Below, piece by piece: positions 1 to 12,006 of a stretch of 64,000 bases of DNA. Numbering within the stretch: the stretch's first letter is position 1; every line of letters begins with the position of its first letter. A program made the translations under genes and the position numbers. Source of the stretch: Nicotiana tabacum (taxonomy: Eukaryota > Streptophyta > Magnoliopsida > Solanales > Solanaceae); assembly GCF_000715075.1 (NCBI RefSeq), contig NC_134085.1, forward strand, positions 155,648,178-155,712,177, written 5' to 3'. The notes under the pieces were generated by a model, which saw only the letters and a list, made by a program, of their open reading frames with translations, made no database searches and was not told the DNA's origin.

Positions 1-1
1 A

Positions 2-2053
2 CCTTGAAAGAACATGTTGCGCCCTAACTTGGGTGGCACAGAAGTTGAAACATTATTTGTCATCTTACACTACCTATCTCATATCTCGCTTGGATCCATT
101 GAAGTATATCTTTAAGAAGCCTATGCCCACAGGGATGCTTGCAAAGTGGTAGATCCTGCTCACAGAGTTTGACATTGTCTACGTGACTCGAACTACAATG
201 AAAGCGCAGGCTTTGGCGGACCATTTGGCCGAGAATTCGGTTGATGAAGATTATGAACCTTTGAAAACTTATTTCCCTGATGAAGAGGTGATGCACATTG
301 ATGAGTTGGAACAAGCCGAGAAGCCTGGATGGAAACTTTTCTTTGATGGGGCTGTAAACATGAAGGGCGTTGGGATAGGAGCAGTACTTATTTCTGAAAC
401 AGGGCAACACTGCCTTGTTACGGCTCAGCTTCGTTTTTACTGTACCAACAACATAGCTGAGTATAAGGCATGCATTCTGGTTTGAGGTTAGCTGTGGATA
501 TGGGTGTCCAGGAAGTCTTGGTCTTGGGTGACTCAGACCTTCTGGTGCACCATATTCGAGGAGCATGGGAAACATGGGATTTGAAACTCATACCGTACAA
601 ACAATGTTTGCATGATCTTTGTCAGCGGTTTCAGTCGATAGAATTCAAGCATATCCCAAGGATCCATAATGAAGTCGCCGATGCTTTGGCTACTTTGGCG
701 TCAATATTACATCATCCAGATAAGGCTTATGTGGACCCTTTGCAGATTCAGGTCCGTGATCAACATGCTTACTGTAATATGGTGGAAGAAGAATAGGATG
801 GGGAGCCATGGTTCCATGATATTAAAGAATACATCAGGATGGGGGTATATCCGGTACAGGCCACAGGTGATCAGAAAAGAACAACTCGACGATTGGCGAG
901 TGGATTTTTCTTCAGTGGAGGGGTATTGTACAAAAGAACTCCCGACCTGGGATTGCTAAGATGCATACATTCTAGACAGGCCACAACTATCATGATCGAG
1001 GTACACTCCGGGGTCTGTGGACCGTATATGAGTGGGTACGTTCTAGTAAATAAGATTCTCCAAGCAGGTTATTATTGGCTCACTATGGAGCAGGATTGCA
1101 TCAGTTTTGTGCGCAAGTGTCATCAGTGTCAGGTGCACGCGGATTTGATTCATTCCCCACCATCTGAATTGCTTACAGTGTCGGCACCATGGCCCTTTGT
1201 CGCTTGGGGCATGGATGTCATTGGGCCAATCGAGCCAGCAGCATCAAACGGACACAGATTTATTCTGGTAGCCATTGGTTATTTCACCAAGTGGTTTGAA
1301 GCGAAAACTTTCAAATCTGTGACCAAGAAAGCAATGGTCGATTTTGTGCATTCAAAAATCATCTGTCGGTTTGGGATTCCAAAGGTAATCATCACGGACA
1401 ATGGCGCTAATCTCAATAGTCATCTGATGACGGAGACATGTCAACAGTTTAAGATTATACATCGCAATTCCATCCCATATCACTCTAAGGCGAATGGAGT
1501 AGCCGAGGCAGCCAACAAGAATATAAAGAAAATACTTCGAGAAATGGTGGAAGGTTCTATGCAGTGGCATGAAAAGCTACCGTTTGCATTGCTGGGTTAT
1601 CGCACTACTGTCCGTATTTCAGTAGGAGCCACTCCTTATTTGTTGGTGTATGGCACGGAGGCAGTAATACCCACAGAAATTGAAATCTCATCCCTTCGAA
1701 TTGTTGATGAGGCAGAAATTGATGACATTGAATGGGTCAAAACTCGCTTGGATCAATTAAGTCTGATTGATGAAAAGAGATTAGCAGCAGTGTGTCACGA
1801 CCAATTGTACCAACAGAGAATGGTGAGAGCATATAACAAGAAGGTACGTCCACAGAAGTTCGAAGTGGGTCAGTTAGTGTTGAGATATATCTTGCCTCAT
1901 CAGGTTGAAGCAAAAGGGAAGTTCGCCCCAAACTGGTAGTGGCCATTTGTTGTAACTAGAGTGTTGTCCAATGGCGCATTATATTTAACAGATGTAGAAG
2001 GGAAATGTGTAGAAATGCCTTTCAATTCCGATGCAGTCAAAAGATACTATGTA
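2..2053 (+). pseudogene. pol: Tat-type pol fragment: RNase H, second RNase H, integrase
   Basis: The first about 180 bases encode the end of the Gypsy RT/RNase H module, with an in-frame TAG after LAKW near 150. A second RNase H follows (LFFDGA, NNIAEYKACIL, LGDSDLL, HIPRIHNEVADALA). It is broken near 482, where one base is missing and the frame moves, and it ends at a TAG near 795. Integrase spans about 800-2050: the zinc-finger part ends in CHQCQ, and the catalytic core shows WGMDVIG, ITDNGAN and a Glu in the NGVAEAANKN block, consistent with the DD35E triad. A TAG after APNW at 1937 cuts off the C-terminal part. Function in life would be reverse transcription and integration of element cDNA; this copy cannot make a full product. 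Confidence 0.9.
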
Positions 2054-2330
2054 CGATTTCTTCTTTTGATTGTACTTGTTTGTCTTTGGCATATTTTGAA
2101 GATTGAAATTGCGAAGGCGTTTTGTTCTGCTATCTAAACACTTTATCCTTTGTTACTCCCTTTTGAGCCTTATTTATTTTCTTTCATACCCCTCTTTCGG
2201 GATCAACGGCACTGCTTAAACCGTGAAAACGGGGTTGTGGGAGAGCAATACAAGCGTCGTGCAGCTAGGCGAAGTAGCCTGAATGCTGCACCCTAGATGG
2301 GTCAGAATCGCAAGTGCGGAGGATAAGTAA
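2054..2330 (+). other. Start of element 3' untranslated region
   Basis: Non-coding sequence after integrase. A block around 2130-2195 (stop-rich, TTTGAGCCTTATTTATTTT) reappears at about 55440-55500 in the second Tat-type element, which shows that the two share the same 3' untranslated architecture. Confidence 0.6.
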
Positions 2331-2520
2331 GTGAAAAGAAAAAGAAAGAATGAACAAGAAAGGAAAATGGAAAAGAAAAATGAAAAGAGAGAAGAAAGAG
2401 AAAGAAAAGAAAAGAGAAAAGCAAAAAGAAAAAAAAGGAAAAAAAAAAGAAGAAAAAAAGAGAGAGAAGAACAACAGAAGAAAAAGAGAGAAAGAAAAGA
2501 AAGAGAGAAAATAAATCACA
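2331..2520 (+). repeat. Polypurine low-complexity tract (GAAA-rich)
   Basis: About 190 bases almost free of pyrimidines, made of GAAA/GAGA runs. A similar tract sits at the same relative position (about 55540-55650) in the second Tat-type element, after the same TTTGAGCC block and just before a hairpin copy. Lys/Arg/Glu-rich and Phe/Ser-rich open frames here are composition artefacts. Confidence 0.75.
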
Positions 2521-2547
2521 ACAACAAAGTGATTTCTAAGACATGAA

Positions 2548-2582
2548 CTACGTTCGACCTGATTCCTTTTAAGGATACGTAG
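2548..2582 (+). other. Two-stem hairpin motif, copy A
   Basis: The outer stem CTACGT (2548-2553) pairs with ACGTAG (2577-2582). The inner stem TCCT (2564-2567) pairs with AGGA (2572-2575). The single-stranded part GACCTGAT and the trailing GGCAGCCT are conserved in the other copies. This is one of seven copies; see the finding on the hairpin family. Confidence 0.65.
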
Positions 2583-2868
2583 GCAGCCTCACGGTTCGGT
2601 CTCATCGAAACAAAAATCCAAAAGTCCCCAAGCAAGAAACTGGGGTAAAAATCGTGGTTGTTGTGGGAAACCTGATTCTGAAAGTTGTACTTCTAACCCA
2701 TTTGAATTATTTTGAGCCTTTTAACCCTTTCTTCCTAGCCCTGTCCAAAAGACCACATTACGGTCCAAAGAAAGACCTTCTGATCAGTCTTTGAGAAATG
2801 CCAAGTTAAGCAAGTAAAAGGTAATTCATGTCGGGGGCAACACTCTGGTTCAAGCAAGGAGGGAAATA

Positions 2869-3120
2869 AAGTGAGAGAGTCTTATTGGTGAAAACCCTCA
2901 CGGGCACCGTAAGGCGATGGGAGTTGAGAGAAATTAAAATGAGAGAGTCTTATTGGTGAAAACCTTCACGGGCACCGTAAGGCGATGGGAGTTGAGAGAA
3001 ATTAAAATGAGAGAGTCTTATTGGTGAAAACCCTCATGGGCACCGTAAGGCGAAAGTGAGTTGAGAGATGAAAGAATGAAAGAGGTCTGCTGGTGAAAAC
3101 CTTTCAAGGCGCCGCAGGAT
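2869..3120 (+). repeat. Tandem repeat, about 68-bp unit, three full copies plus a degenerate fourth
   Basis: GAGAGAGTCTTATTGGTG recurs at about 2872, 2941 and 3009, with a diverged unit from 3076. Each unit carries the block CACGGGCACCGTAAGGCGA. Related single units occur near 56100-56160 in the second Tat-type element, so the repeat belongs to the family's 3' untranslated region. Confidence 0.8.
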
Positions 3121-4310
3121 GAACAAGGTCAAGGTTTAGGTAAAGTAATCAGGTCATGGAAATTCTGGGGCAACGAAGTACGGTAACTGAAAGTTGATTG
3201 GCTGGACAGATAGGGCATATTAATCCGAAATACATGTCATGATCATTGGTACTAGCTGTTCCACTCAGATAAGTTTCTTTTTCTTTTTCCTTTTGTAGGA
3301 GTCACCTGGTTTTAGATTCTTCTTATCCTTAACTCACAAAGTCATTGCATTTCATTTTCTTTTGGGTATTTATCTAAAGATGTTTCAATGCCAGTCTTGT
3401 TCAAATCAAGTGAAAAGGATTTCAAAGCTCACTACCAACTTCCAAAATTGCAAAGCACGGAGTGGTCAAAGCATACTAAGGATAACATGATGTAAGAGAG
3501 GGGTACAAGGAATCACCGAAAGTTTTATCGGTGGAATGAATTGGTAATGTCATGGGAGATGCAAATGTTCAGATAAAAAGGTCAGAGGTAAAACAACATC
3601 ATGGGTATAGAACACTCGGTTCGTCAAAGGTCATGGGGTGTGAAAGTCAGTCAGAAAGTCAAAGCGGTTCAGGGCCAGTTCGGGAAGCCAGTCAGAACAA
3701 AACAATGCAGCGGAAAGATCTTCAGCAAGAATGCCATCAACTAACCACCATTTTTAAACTGAATTTTTTTCCTTTCAAAACAGGTTTGATTTTTGATTTT
3801 CAGGATCTTCCTGGAAAATGGGACCTAGTTTAAAGTTTAGAAATAGCATGATCTAGAATAAATGTATCCTAAAAGAATATAAGTTGGTGTAGAAGTTTGC
3901 ATGCTCGAGATAGGATTCAATTATGAGTTGCCAAGACCCTCTTGAATAACAGGACTTAGTTTAAGATTTCAATTAGATAACAACATTTAGCGTAAGTTCT
4001 GCTGTAGGGTAGTATAATTCAGCCATGAAAGTTGTCACCCTTAAGATAAAATTTGACCTTTGATTTTCAGGACCCTCCTGGATAATGGGGAGTAGTTTAA
4101 AGATCCTCTTAGATAGCAAGATTTAGCAGAAGTCATACCTGTAGAAGATATAACTTAGATCTAAAATTGTCGTTTAGTTAAGAGTTGTCAGGACCCCCTT
4201 GAATAGTGGGACCTAGCTTTCAAATTCTTAGTGATACTTGGTAATATGATTTAGTTTTACACTCACATCTGTGCCCAGCCACCAAACCGGGGCAGAAAAT
4301 TTTCTTTGTT
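3121..4310 (+). other. Non-coding 3' region of the element
   Basis: I see no gene here. The short open frame at 3552-3833 has no recognisable similarity. Several loosely repeated phrases (AGGATCTTCCTGG, AGGACCCTCCTGG, AGGACCCCCTTG near 3803, 4068 and 4189) look like degenerate precursors of the 4.3-4.9 kb repeat array. Confidence 0.5.
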
Positions 4311-4319
4311 TTGTCTATC

Positions 4320-4935
4320 TTCAAGTCAGGATCCCGCCTGGAGAGCAGGGAATACATTTCAAGTCAGCAGTCAGGAGCCCGCCTGGAGAACAAGGGAGTA
4401 CCATTTAAGTTTAGCTTTCAAATTCTTTGTTTCATCTAAGTTGAAATCAGGAGCCTGCCTGGAGAGCAGGGAATACTTCCAAATGTAGCAGTCAGGAGCC
4501 CGCCTGGAGAGCAGAGAATACTTTCAAATGCAGCAGTCAGGAGCCCGCCCAGAGAACAAGGGAGTACCATTTAAGTTTTGGATTTCAAATTCTTTGCTTT
4601 GTTTATTTTGAAGTCAGGAGCCCGCCTGAAGAGCAGGGAATACGTTTCAAGTCAGCAGTCAGGAGCCCGCCTGGAGAGCAGGGAATACTTTCAAATGCAG
4701 CAGTCAGGAGCCCGCCTGGAGAACAAGGGAGTACCATTTAAGTTTTAGCTTTCAAATTCTTTGCTTTGTTTATTTTGAAGTCAGAAGCTCGCCTGAAGAG
4801 CAGGGAATACGTTTCAAGTCAGCAGTCAGGAGCCCGCCTGGATAGCATGGGAATACATTCACGTTTTGCAGTCAGGAGCCTGCCTGGATAGCATAGGAAT
4901 ACATATCAAGTTCAGCAGTCAGTCACCCACCTGAA
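4320..4935 (+). repeat. Minisatellite array with GTCAGGAGCCCGCCTGG core
   Basis: About a dozen copies of a 40-45 bp unit with core GTCAGGAGCCCGCCTGGAG followed by AGCAGGGAATAC. They are organised in higher-order blocks separated by a spacer containing TTCAAATTCTTTG near 4400, 4590 and 4755. The array sits in the 3' untranslated region of the Tat-type element. The equivalent place in the second element holds a different array (50-bp unit, 57888-58540). Confidence 0.85.
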
Positions 4936-5197
4936 AAAGGGGAAAACATCTCAGTTTACAATCCAAGGTGGCAACAAATGGATGCTTCCGAGAGAACGGA
5001 GGACAACAAGGCAACAAGAAACACAAGAGCAAGTTTGAAGATATAGATAGGACTTTTGTAATCCATAGATCATAGTCTAGTCTAGCTTTTTGTTTTATTT
5101 TGACATGGTGTAATAAGGGGGTTCAACAAGCAGCGGCAGCAGCAGCAACAGTGAAATCACAGCTCCATGGTAGTCCCAGCTACCAGACATTCCTAAA

Positions 5198-5236
5198 CTA
5201 CATTGACCTGATTCCTTTTTAGCCAAGGATATGTAG
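5198..5236 (+). other. Two-stem hairpin motif, copy B
   Basis: The outer stem CTACAT (5198-5203) pairs with ATGTAG (5231-5236). The inner stem TCCTT (5213-5217) pairs with AAGGA (5225-5229). Relative to copy A, both sides of one outer pair have changed (G:C to A:T), which keeps the stem. Confidence 0.65.
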
Positions 5237-5360
5237 GCAACCTCGGAAGAAGGGTACGATTAAATCTTTCAAAGATGCTTCCCACGGAGTATTCAGACGG
5301 GCAAAAATCACTCGTATCCGCTCACTTTATCTTTGCACGAAAACTCTCCATGTTTTCGCG

Positions 5361-5374
5361 CAAAGAGGGGCAGC
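5361..5374 (+). promoter_or_regulatory. Polypurine tract of Tat-type element
   Basis: CAAAGAGGGGCAGC lies directly against the start of the 3' LTR. Plus-strand DNA synthesis of Gypsy elements is primed from such a tract. The same AAAGAGGGGCAGC precedes the 3' LTR at 59223 in the second element. Confidence 0.85.
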
Positions 5375-8300
5375 TGTGAGCACGTGATTTTTGCCCTATA
5401 TGAATTACTCCCATAAATTCAAAACAAAATAATTTTTCCATTTGTTTGCAATTTCGTAGATTTTTGTTTGTTATTGTTTGCATTTGTCTGTGCATGTTTA
5501 GTTTACTAAATGAAAAATACAAAAATATGTTACATTTGCATTTGGAATTTAATTTTACGTTTTAGGATTAATTGACAAATTAGTTATTTTATAAAAATGG
5601 GAAAAAATCACAAAAAAATAGCTTATTTGCACTTTTAATTTTAATTTTGAATTTTAGTAGTTTTTCCCTTTAATTTGGTTTTTAATTATTTGTAGTAACA
5701 ATTATTAGGGTTAATTAATTTAATGTGGTAGGATAATTGGGTTTAGGATTTAATTTAGGTTTTAATTTTAAATTTTGGGAAAAGAAAAAGAATTTTTAAA
5801 GAAAAATGAATTGAAAAAAGGGAAGAAATAGAAGGAAATAATGAAAAAGGAAAATTTAGGCCAAATCGGGCCATGTCCCCAGGCCCAGACTAATTTCCCC
5901 TTAGACCCGTCCAAATTACCCCTTTACCTGGCCCAAAACCCATCCCTAATACCTGGTCCAGCTTTCATAATCAAAACGACGCCATTTCATCCTCTTTGAT
6001 CTGGACCGTTGATCTCAGTTGATCAAACGGTCCGTAACTGACCCTGTCTCAAATATAAGTGTCCGAATCTCGCACCCCCCTCATTTCCTAGACTTCATCG
6101 TCCCCAAGCCAAACCCTGGAGAGCTGCCCTAATTCCCACCACCTCAGGCCGACAGCGCCACCTACGATGACCACCATATTCACACCTTAAACTCCTCATC
6201 CCTTCCACAATCCCAATCCATAACCAACTTCGTTCGAACACACTCAGAATCCCTTGAATCTGATGTTGAAGTCACAAACCCTAGCGCCGCCCTTATTTCC
6301 TACGGTGGCAGCGCCGCCTCTGTTCACCACCAAATTGACGCCATAGAACCGCCATGACACCCTTATACCAAATCCACGCTCTATTCCCCTCGAATATGTC
6401 TGGAATGTGTCGAATATTGAATCTAAGGTTGAGCCCTAGAAGCCCAAACTTGACCAGTGCATGCAAGGTTATTGAGGGCCGATGTTATCCCTAAATAACA
6501 TCATTTGCTTGTTCTTAACCAAGCAAAAGTGATTGGCATTATTTGGATATCTAATCGGAGGTTCAGTCAAGTTCAAGGCTTGAATCAGTGAGTCTCCTTA
6601 GCTTTTCCATCCAATTTTTCTTATCTCGTCCCCGTCCCTCATCGTTTGTGTTGTAAATCTGTGATTGTCCCCCCTTCTCTTTTTTATTTCTCATTTTCCT
6701 TTACCCTATAAGATTTCCTGTCACTGCTGTTCTAATTACATTTATTTTGTTTTCTTTGTTTGATTGTTGATTTACAGTAGGAGTTCAATGCTGAGTTGGG
6801 TAATTAAAATAATTCAAGCCTAAAATCAGAAAGTAATTGTGTCTTCCCTGAATTTTTGATTTATTAGTTTCTTTGGTTCATTTGGTCACTTCTGAGTATT
6901 TCGAGCCCTAACGAGTAACTATGGTCATCTTTGGCCTGGTTAAAGGGTCTGGTTAATTAGACCATGGGTTAATTTGAATCAATGGGTAGGCTAAGGTAAA
7001 TAACAGGGGTATGGGGTTAGTTTGGGTAGTCTTAGTGGGGGAATCTATTTGTAACTGTTTGGGAAGCTTCTAGGAAGCTGGGGGGACTATTTTGCAAAAA
7101 CTAAATTTGAACTAGGGGTGTTTAAGCTAAAATAAAAATTGCAAAAGGGTATAGGTGCAAATCTGATCCTCATCTAGCTACCCTAATAACTTGCCTATAA
7201 AGGTAGCTTCTCTTTCCTTTCAAGGCAGACCCAAGACCTAAGGAGAAAGAACTAAAAATAGAGAAATAGGGACGGCTACATTGGGACTGCTCCATTGGTT
7301 CCAATTTTGGAATTTCAACTTGTTAAGGCAATCTGTGGTTCATTCAAGTGTGATAAATGGCCTGAGTCTGTCTCTTGTCGAAAAGTCTGGGGCAGATTTT
7401 GTGTTTTAACCATTGTTTCACTGAATTTGAGTCAATTGCATTGAAAGTTGGTTGAATCTGGGTTGTTGTTCAACTAAAACTGATTTCTGGGCTGCTGTAT
7501 ATCATTTCCTAAGTTTGAAATTGGGTTGTTGATCACCTCTCGTTGCTGAATTCTGCTTTACTACTTCTGCTGATCCCTCACTATTCCTTTTCCTGTTTCA
7601 ATTTCCAGGTACATATTCTTGATTTCTAAAGCATGTAAGCCATGGTTCAAAGAGTGTGTTTTTTGAAGAAAAGTGAAGAGGGTGTTATCAGATGTTATGG
7701 CTTTTGTTTTCTTTTTCTATTTCAATGTGTCTTGGGTTTATGTTAATACTATAGTAGGACTCTTATGTAGTGTGTGTTGATTTTTCTTTTGTTTAACTCC
7801 TGGATTCTGCTGCTATTAGAACTGGCCATCAACTTTAAGATCCGTGAACATTGTTTTTTTTTAGAATTGCATATATGTTAGAATGTTATGCTAATGTTAT
7901 CGTAGTTAAGATTGAGCATGTGTTAAAAGTTGAAGTCATCGGTGTTCTCCGGATTTAAATGTGCTCTATTTTGCTTTGTTTGTCTATGGATACTCGTTAG
8001 TAAGTTAGAACTTGGAAACTAAATGGGTGTATTTCTCCTTTCATATATTGTCGCAAGTCTGCAATAACTGCTGAATCTTAATTTAATTATGGGATTTTAG
8101 TTGGTAAGATTTTAAATTGGATTAAGGCATAGTTCCTTCTTTGCTTTCGAAATTAACAGGGTGTGCGAGTTTGAATCGTTTTGAATTGGTAAGGTTCTTA
8201 TTTTAAATTGTTTAACGTGTGTAAATATATTTGGTTCAAAGCCAGAGTTGTAGGGGAAGTGTAAGATGACCTCAAGTGCAGTAACACTGAGTCGGCTATC

Positions 8301-9210
8301 AACCTGGATCCTTTTTGCGCCCAGTTCCCTTTCGTATAAAGCTTTTGATTTGGGCTTCATGTCTAGCCCAATAAGGTTTCCATGTTCGCCGTGGTTATTA
8401 GCTATTGGACCTCGGGTCAGGCTCATGCTCTGAAATGAAAATAGATTAGGCCTCATCCAGTACTAGCCCTGAAATCAACAATTCGAATTTAACCGTAGTC
8501 TAGGAGTAGCTGCAATTCGTTCCAGCCTTACTCAATTAGTGGATCATTGTAGTTAATTCGTAGCGTGTCTTGCTAGCCGGATGTATAATTTAGGGCCTTC
8601 ACTTAATTAATTTCAATCCTTTAGAAATCGAGGTATGCCATTTAGCGAACTTTCCATGGCCCTCGCGAAGCTAAAAACACGTAGTTGCTCTAGGCGCGTT
8701 GTTTTAATAAAAGTACTTTTCCTGAATTCGGGTGCGCATTTATGTGACCCAAATCCAAATCTCGACAATGTTAAAATATGTCGAACGCCACGGGTGCATT
8801 TATGTGACGTGGTTCAAGACATGTTTTAACAGCGTTGCAATGTTTCTAAAAATGAATAAAAAGCGGCTAAGATTGAAAATGGACATATGTTTGAACGTGT
8901 ACTAAAACCAGATAATTAAGCTAAATATAGCAGTTGAGCGAACGTGCTAGAACCACGGAACCCGGGAATGCCTAACACCTTCTCCCGGGTTAACAGAATT
9001 CCTTACTCGAATTTCTGGTTCACGGACTGTTAAATAGAGTCAAACTTTTCCTCGATTCGGGATTAAACCAGTGACTTGGGACACTATAAATCTCCTAAGT
9101 GGCGACTCTGAATCTTTAAATAAATAAATCCCGTTTCAATTGTTACTTAAAGTGGGAAAACTCCTTTATACCCTCTTTCCGGGGGTGTAGTAGGAAAAGG
9201 AGGTGTGACA
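5375..9210 (+). repeat. 3' LTR of Tat-type element (3836 bp)
   Basis: Starts TGTGAGCACGTGATTTTTG and ends AAGGAGGTGTGACA, matching the termini of the 46713-50846 LTR. The first about 200 bp and the last about 600 bp resemble that LTR, but the middle (about 5900-7900) is different, so LTR cores in this family are modular. It contains the AAAACGACGCCATTT motif near 5973 and a TATAAAGG box at 7196 that may mark the U3/R border. The open frame at 8112-8456 on the minus strand has no recognisable domain and I do not call it a gene. Confidence 0.9.
7196..7203 (+). promoter_or_regulatory. Candidate LTR TATA box
   Basis: TATAAAGG lies about midway in the 3.8-kb LTR and is followed by an A/G-rich leader. 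The other Tat LTRs carry TATAAATA at a comparable place (49414 and 61911). The assignment is by position and motif only. Confidence 0.5.
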
Positions 9211-9770
9211 TTATCGATATAACATTATTGGACTACTAGTAAGTGTCGAAGTCGACCTCTCGTCTCTACTTCTTCGAGATTAGACGGGATACTCATTGGA
9301 TACACGTTGTTTTCGTACTCATACTACACTTGCTGTGCATTTTTGTTGCACAGGTTCATATGTGGCTAGTGGCTTAGTGGCATAGCGGCTTTGGTTGATA
9401 CAGAGACTTAGGAGAGATGCATTCCTCGAGGCGCCCCACAGCAAGTACAGTCTCTTTCAGTGTATTGTAATTACTTTCTGTCCAATTTGCATTCCGGACA
9501 GTTGTTGTGCTTTATTCGATACCTTAGTAATTGCTCATGCACTTGTGACACCGGGTTCTGGGATGATCACGGGATTTTATTTCAGAAGTTAAATTTTGTA
9601 AAGACATCCTCATTTATTCAGTGGAGATTATCAATTATTATTTTTTTGTTTAAAGGAAATTATTTCAAAATAATTAGATAAAATGAGAATTTATTAATAC
9701 TTCCGCGATGGCTTGTCTGACAGTGGTGTCCGGCGCCATCACGACCCTTAGTGAATTTTGGGTCGTGACA
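9211..9770 (+). repeat. Truncated Gypsy (Tekay-like) LTR, 3' part
   Basis: Ends in GGCGCCATCACGACCC followed by GGGTCGTGACA, the terminal pattern seen (reverse-complemented) at the start of the LTRs at 12007, 19305 and 43269. The body has the look of LTR U3/R sequence (CTCATACTACACTTGCTGTG; CTCTTTCAGTGTATTG). The left part is missing, cut where the Tat LTR ends at 9210. The open frames at 9395-9681 are not genes. Confidence 0.7.
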
Positions 9771-9850
9771 GATATTTCTATGAAATAACATTTAGGTAGT
9801 GTGATTATCAATTTAGAATAGATCATCTGCCAATCCATTTATACATAACT
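9771..9850. repeat. Outlying copy of an 80-bp array segment
   Basis: GATATTTCTATGAAATAAC and the following about 70 bases are repeated, nearly unchanged, at about 11083-11160. This shows that the AT-rich array once extended to this point or was duplicated across the 10-kb segment. Confidence 0.7.
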
Positions 9851-10345
9851 TACCACAGCACTCGCTGCTCCTATAAACAACAACTCTACCTACTACACTT
9901 GTCGTAACACCCGCTATACAAGAGCTTACTTAACAATGACAGAAAAAAGCAGAGTGAAATAACAGCTTCAAAACACCCAAAAATGACCTCAAACCACCCC
10001 CAAAACTAGCTCTCTTCCACCTTAAAACAATCCCAAACCATCAAAAAAAAGTAGGCTGAAACGACCCCAAAAACAACCCCAGAAACTCGGCTAACAATCC
10101 AATGTCAACCATGAAAAACACATCTCTAAAATCAGTTAGAGAGGTGGAAAAAAATAAAACTTACGGGAGATGGAAAGGAGCCTGAGTGCTGACGATGGCC
10201 GCTTGGATTGCCGACAATGACGACGCCACTTGGATTGAGTGCCAATGGCACTGGTGAAGCCTGGGATTCACCACAGAAGTAGCGAAGCGGAGAAAGAGAA
10301 GAGGAAAATGGCTAAGTTAGGGCTTTTGCCTGACATAACATTATT
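9851..10345 (-). other. Higher-GC segment resembling a gene 5' exon fragment, uncertain
   Basis: Read on the minus strand, this starts like a leader (AAAGCCCTAACTTAGCC, then CTCTTCTCTTTCTCCGC). It continues into GC-richer sequence and reaches CTCCCGTAAGTTTTA, which looks like a splice donor, near 10163. No open frame of useful length or known domain is visible. It lies inside sequence that I assign to a CACTA-type element, so it could be a captured host fragment or part of the element's own transcript. Confidence 0.3.
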
Positions 10346-10549
10346 CAAGGAAACTTAATTTTTAAAATAATTGTGAAAACTTAATGATTAAATTCTAAAA
10401 TAATTCTCTCACTTATAAATATTATATATTGTATAATAGAAATTATAATTCACAATTAATAAAATTCTAAATAACAAATGAATCAATATCAAACTTATAA
10501 TTATTTAGAATCTAACATGTAATTATATAAACCAAAACTAATGACCTAT

Positions 10550-12006
10550 AATATTGATGTAATTATTAATTTATAAGTTAATTAATTATCACTGGTACAC
10601 TTATACGTAATATAACTATCAATTTACAGTCTAATCGAACTTAACATTACTTAAGAATACTACTAATGCACTTATACTTAGTGTAATGTCAATCTATAAG
10701 CTAATTACAACTAATACATTTACTAACTACGAATAATACACTTCTACTTAGTGTAGTATCAATGTATAGGCTAATCAATTATTAATATTAGTTAAACATA
10801 TCACTACTACACTTCTACTTACTGTTATCAACTTATAAGATAAACAATCACTAATATTTCTAGTCGATACCATTAATACACTTATATTAACGTGTAATTA
10901 TTGAAGAATAGGCTAATCAATAACCAACATTATTTAAGAATACCACAAATCTACTTCTACTTAGAGTAATTATCAATTCACAAGGTAATTACCAGTTTAT
11001 ATTATTATTTAGTATAATTATTACAAATACAGTTCACTTAGTGTAATTATCAATAGTTATTATAATCTGCAAAATAATCTTAAGGATATTTCTATGAAAT
11101 AGCATTTAGGTAGTGTGATTATCAATTTAGAATAGATCATCTGACAATTCATTTATACTTAGTGCAATTATCAATTTATAAGCTAATTGTCACTAATACA
11201 CTTCTACTTTATATAATTATCAATTTATAAGCTAATCAATCGCTAACATTTCTTACTAATATTATTAATACACTTCTATTTAGTGTAATTCTCAATGCAT
11301 AAGCTAATCAATTAGTGATAGTTCTTAAGACTATACTAATACACTTCTACTTAATTAGTATAATTATCAATGTATAGGCTAATAAATCACTAGAATTACT
11401 TCAGGATACCACTAATATTACTTAACGATACCACTAATAAACCTCTACTTACTTTAATTATCAAACTAAAGATAAACAATCACAAACATTTCTCACAAAT
11501 AGCATTAATGCACTTTCATTTAGTGTATAATTATCAACGTATATTCAGCACCTAACTTCATAAACTTCAACTAGGGAATATCGACTACCGTACATACCAA
11601 GCGGGATAAACTTCGGTTAAGTTTTGAGCAACATATTACTTACATATATATTATTAATATACTTATACTTCGTGTAATTATCAATCTACAAGCTAAATAC
11701 AACTAATACACTTTTGCTTAGTATATTATCAATGTGTATGATAATCAATTATTAACGTTACTTAAGGACACCATTAATACACTTCTACTTACAGTAATTA
11801 TTAATTTATAAGATAAACCATCACTAATATTTCTTACGGAAACGACTAATACACTTCTTCTTAGTGTGTAATTATTAATGTATAGGTTAATCAATGTAGT
11901 TAAGGATACTACAAATTCACTTTTACTTTGTGTAATTATAAATTACTAAGCTAATTACAACTAATATATTTTAAGTAGTGTATTGCCTCCACTTAGTGTA
12001 AATTTT
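10550..12006. repeat. AT-rich degenerate minisatellite, about 70-bp period
   Basis: Phrases such as CACTTCTACTTAGTGTAAT and TATCAATTTATAAGCTAAT recur about every 70 bases (for example near 10671, 10740, 10811, 10949, 11200, 11272, 11342 and 11660). The array is cut at 12007 by the Tekay-like element and resumes briefly at 22209 before a CACTA-type end. I therefore read it as internal sequence of that transposon. Confidence 0.7.

Larger units (their letters stand above)
1..9210 (+). mobile_element. Tat/Ogre-type Gypsy LTR retrotransposon, 3' portion
   Basis: The window opens inside pol and runs through a second RNase H, integrase, a repeat-rich 3' untranslated region, a polypurine tract and a complete 3' LTR. 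Gypsy RNase H followed by a separate second RNase H ahead of integrase is the established hallmark of the Tat lineage (Ogre, Retand). The 3' LTR starts TGTGAGCACG and ends GGAGGTGTGACA, the same termini as the element at 46713. The coding part has in-frame stops and a one-base deletion, so it is dead. The 5' half lies outside the window, so the target duplication cannot be checked. Confidence 0.9.

Noticed and set aside
2331..2546. Lys/Arg/Glu-rich protein on + and Phe/Ser-rich protein on -
   Set aside because: Both are translations of a purine tract with no codon structure.
8112..8456. 114-codon minus-strand open frame
   Set aside because: It lies inside an LTR, has no recognisable domain, and has no counterpart in the related LTRs.
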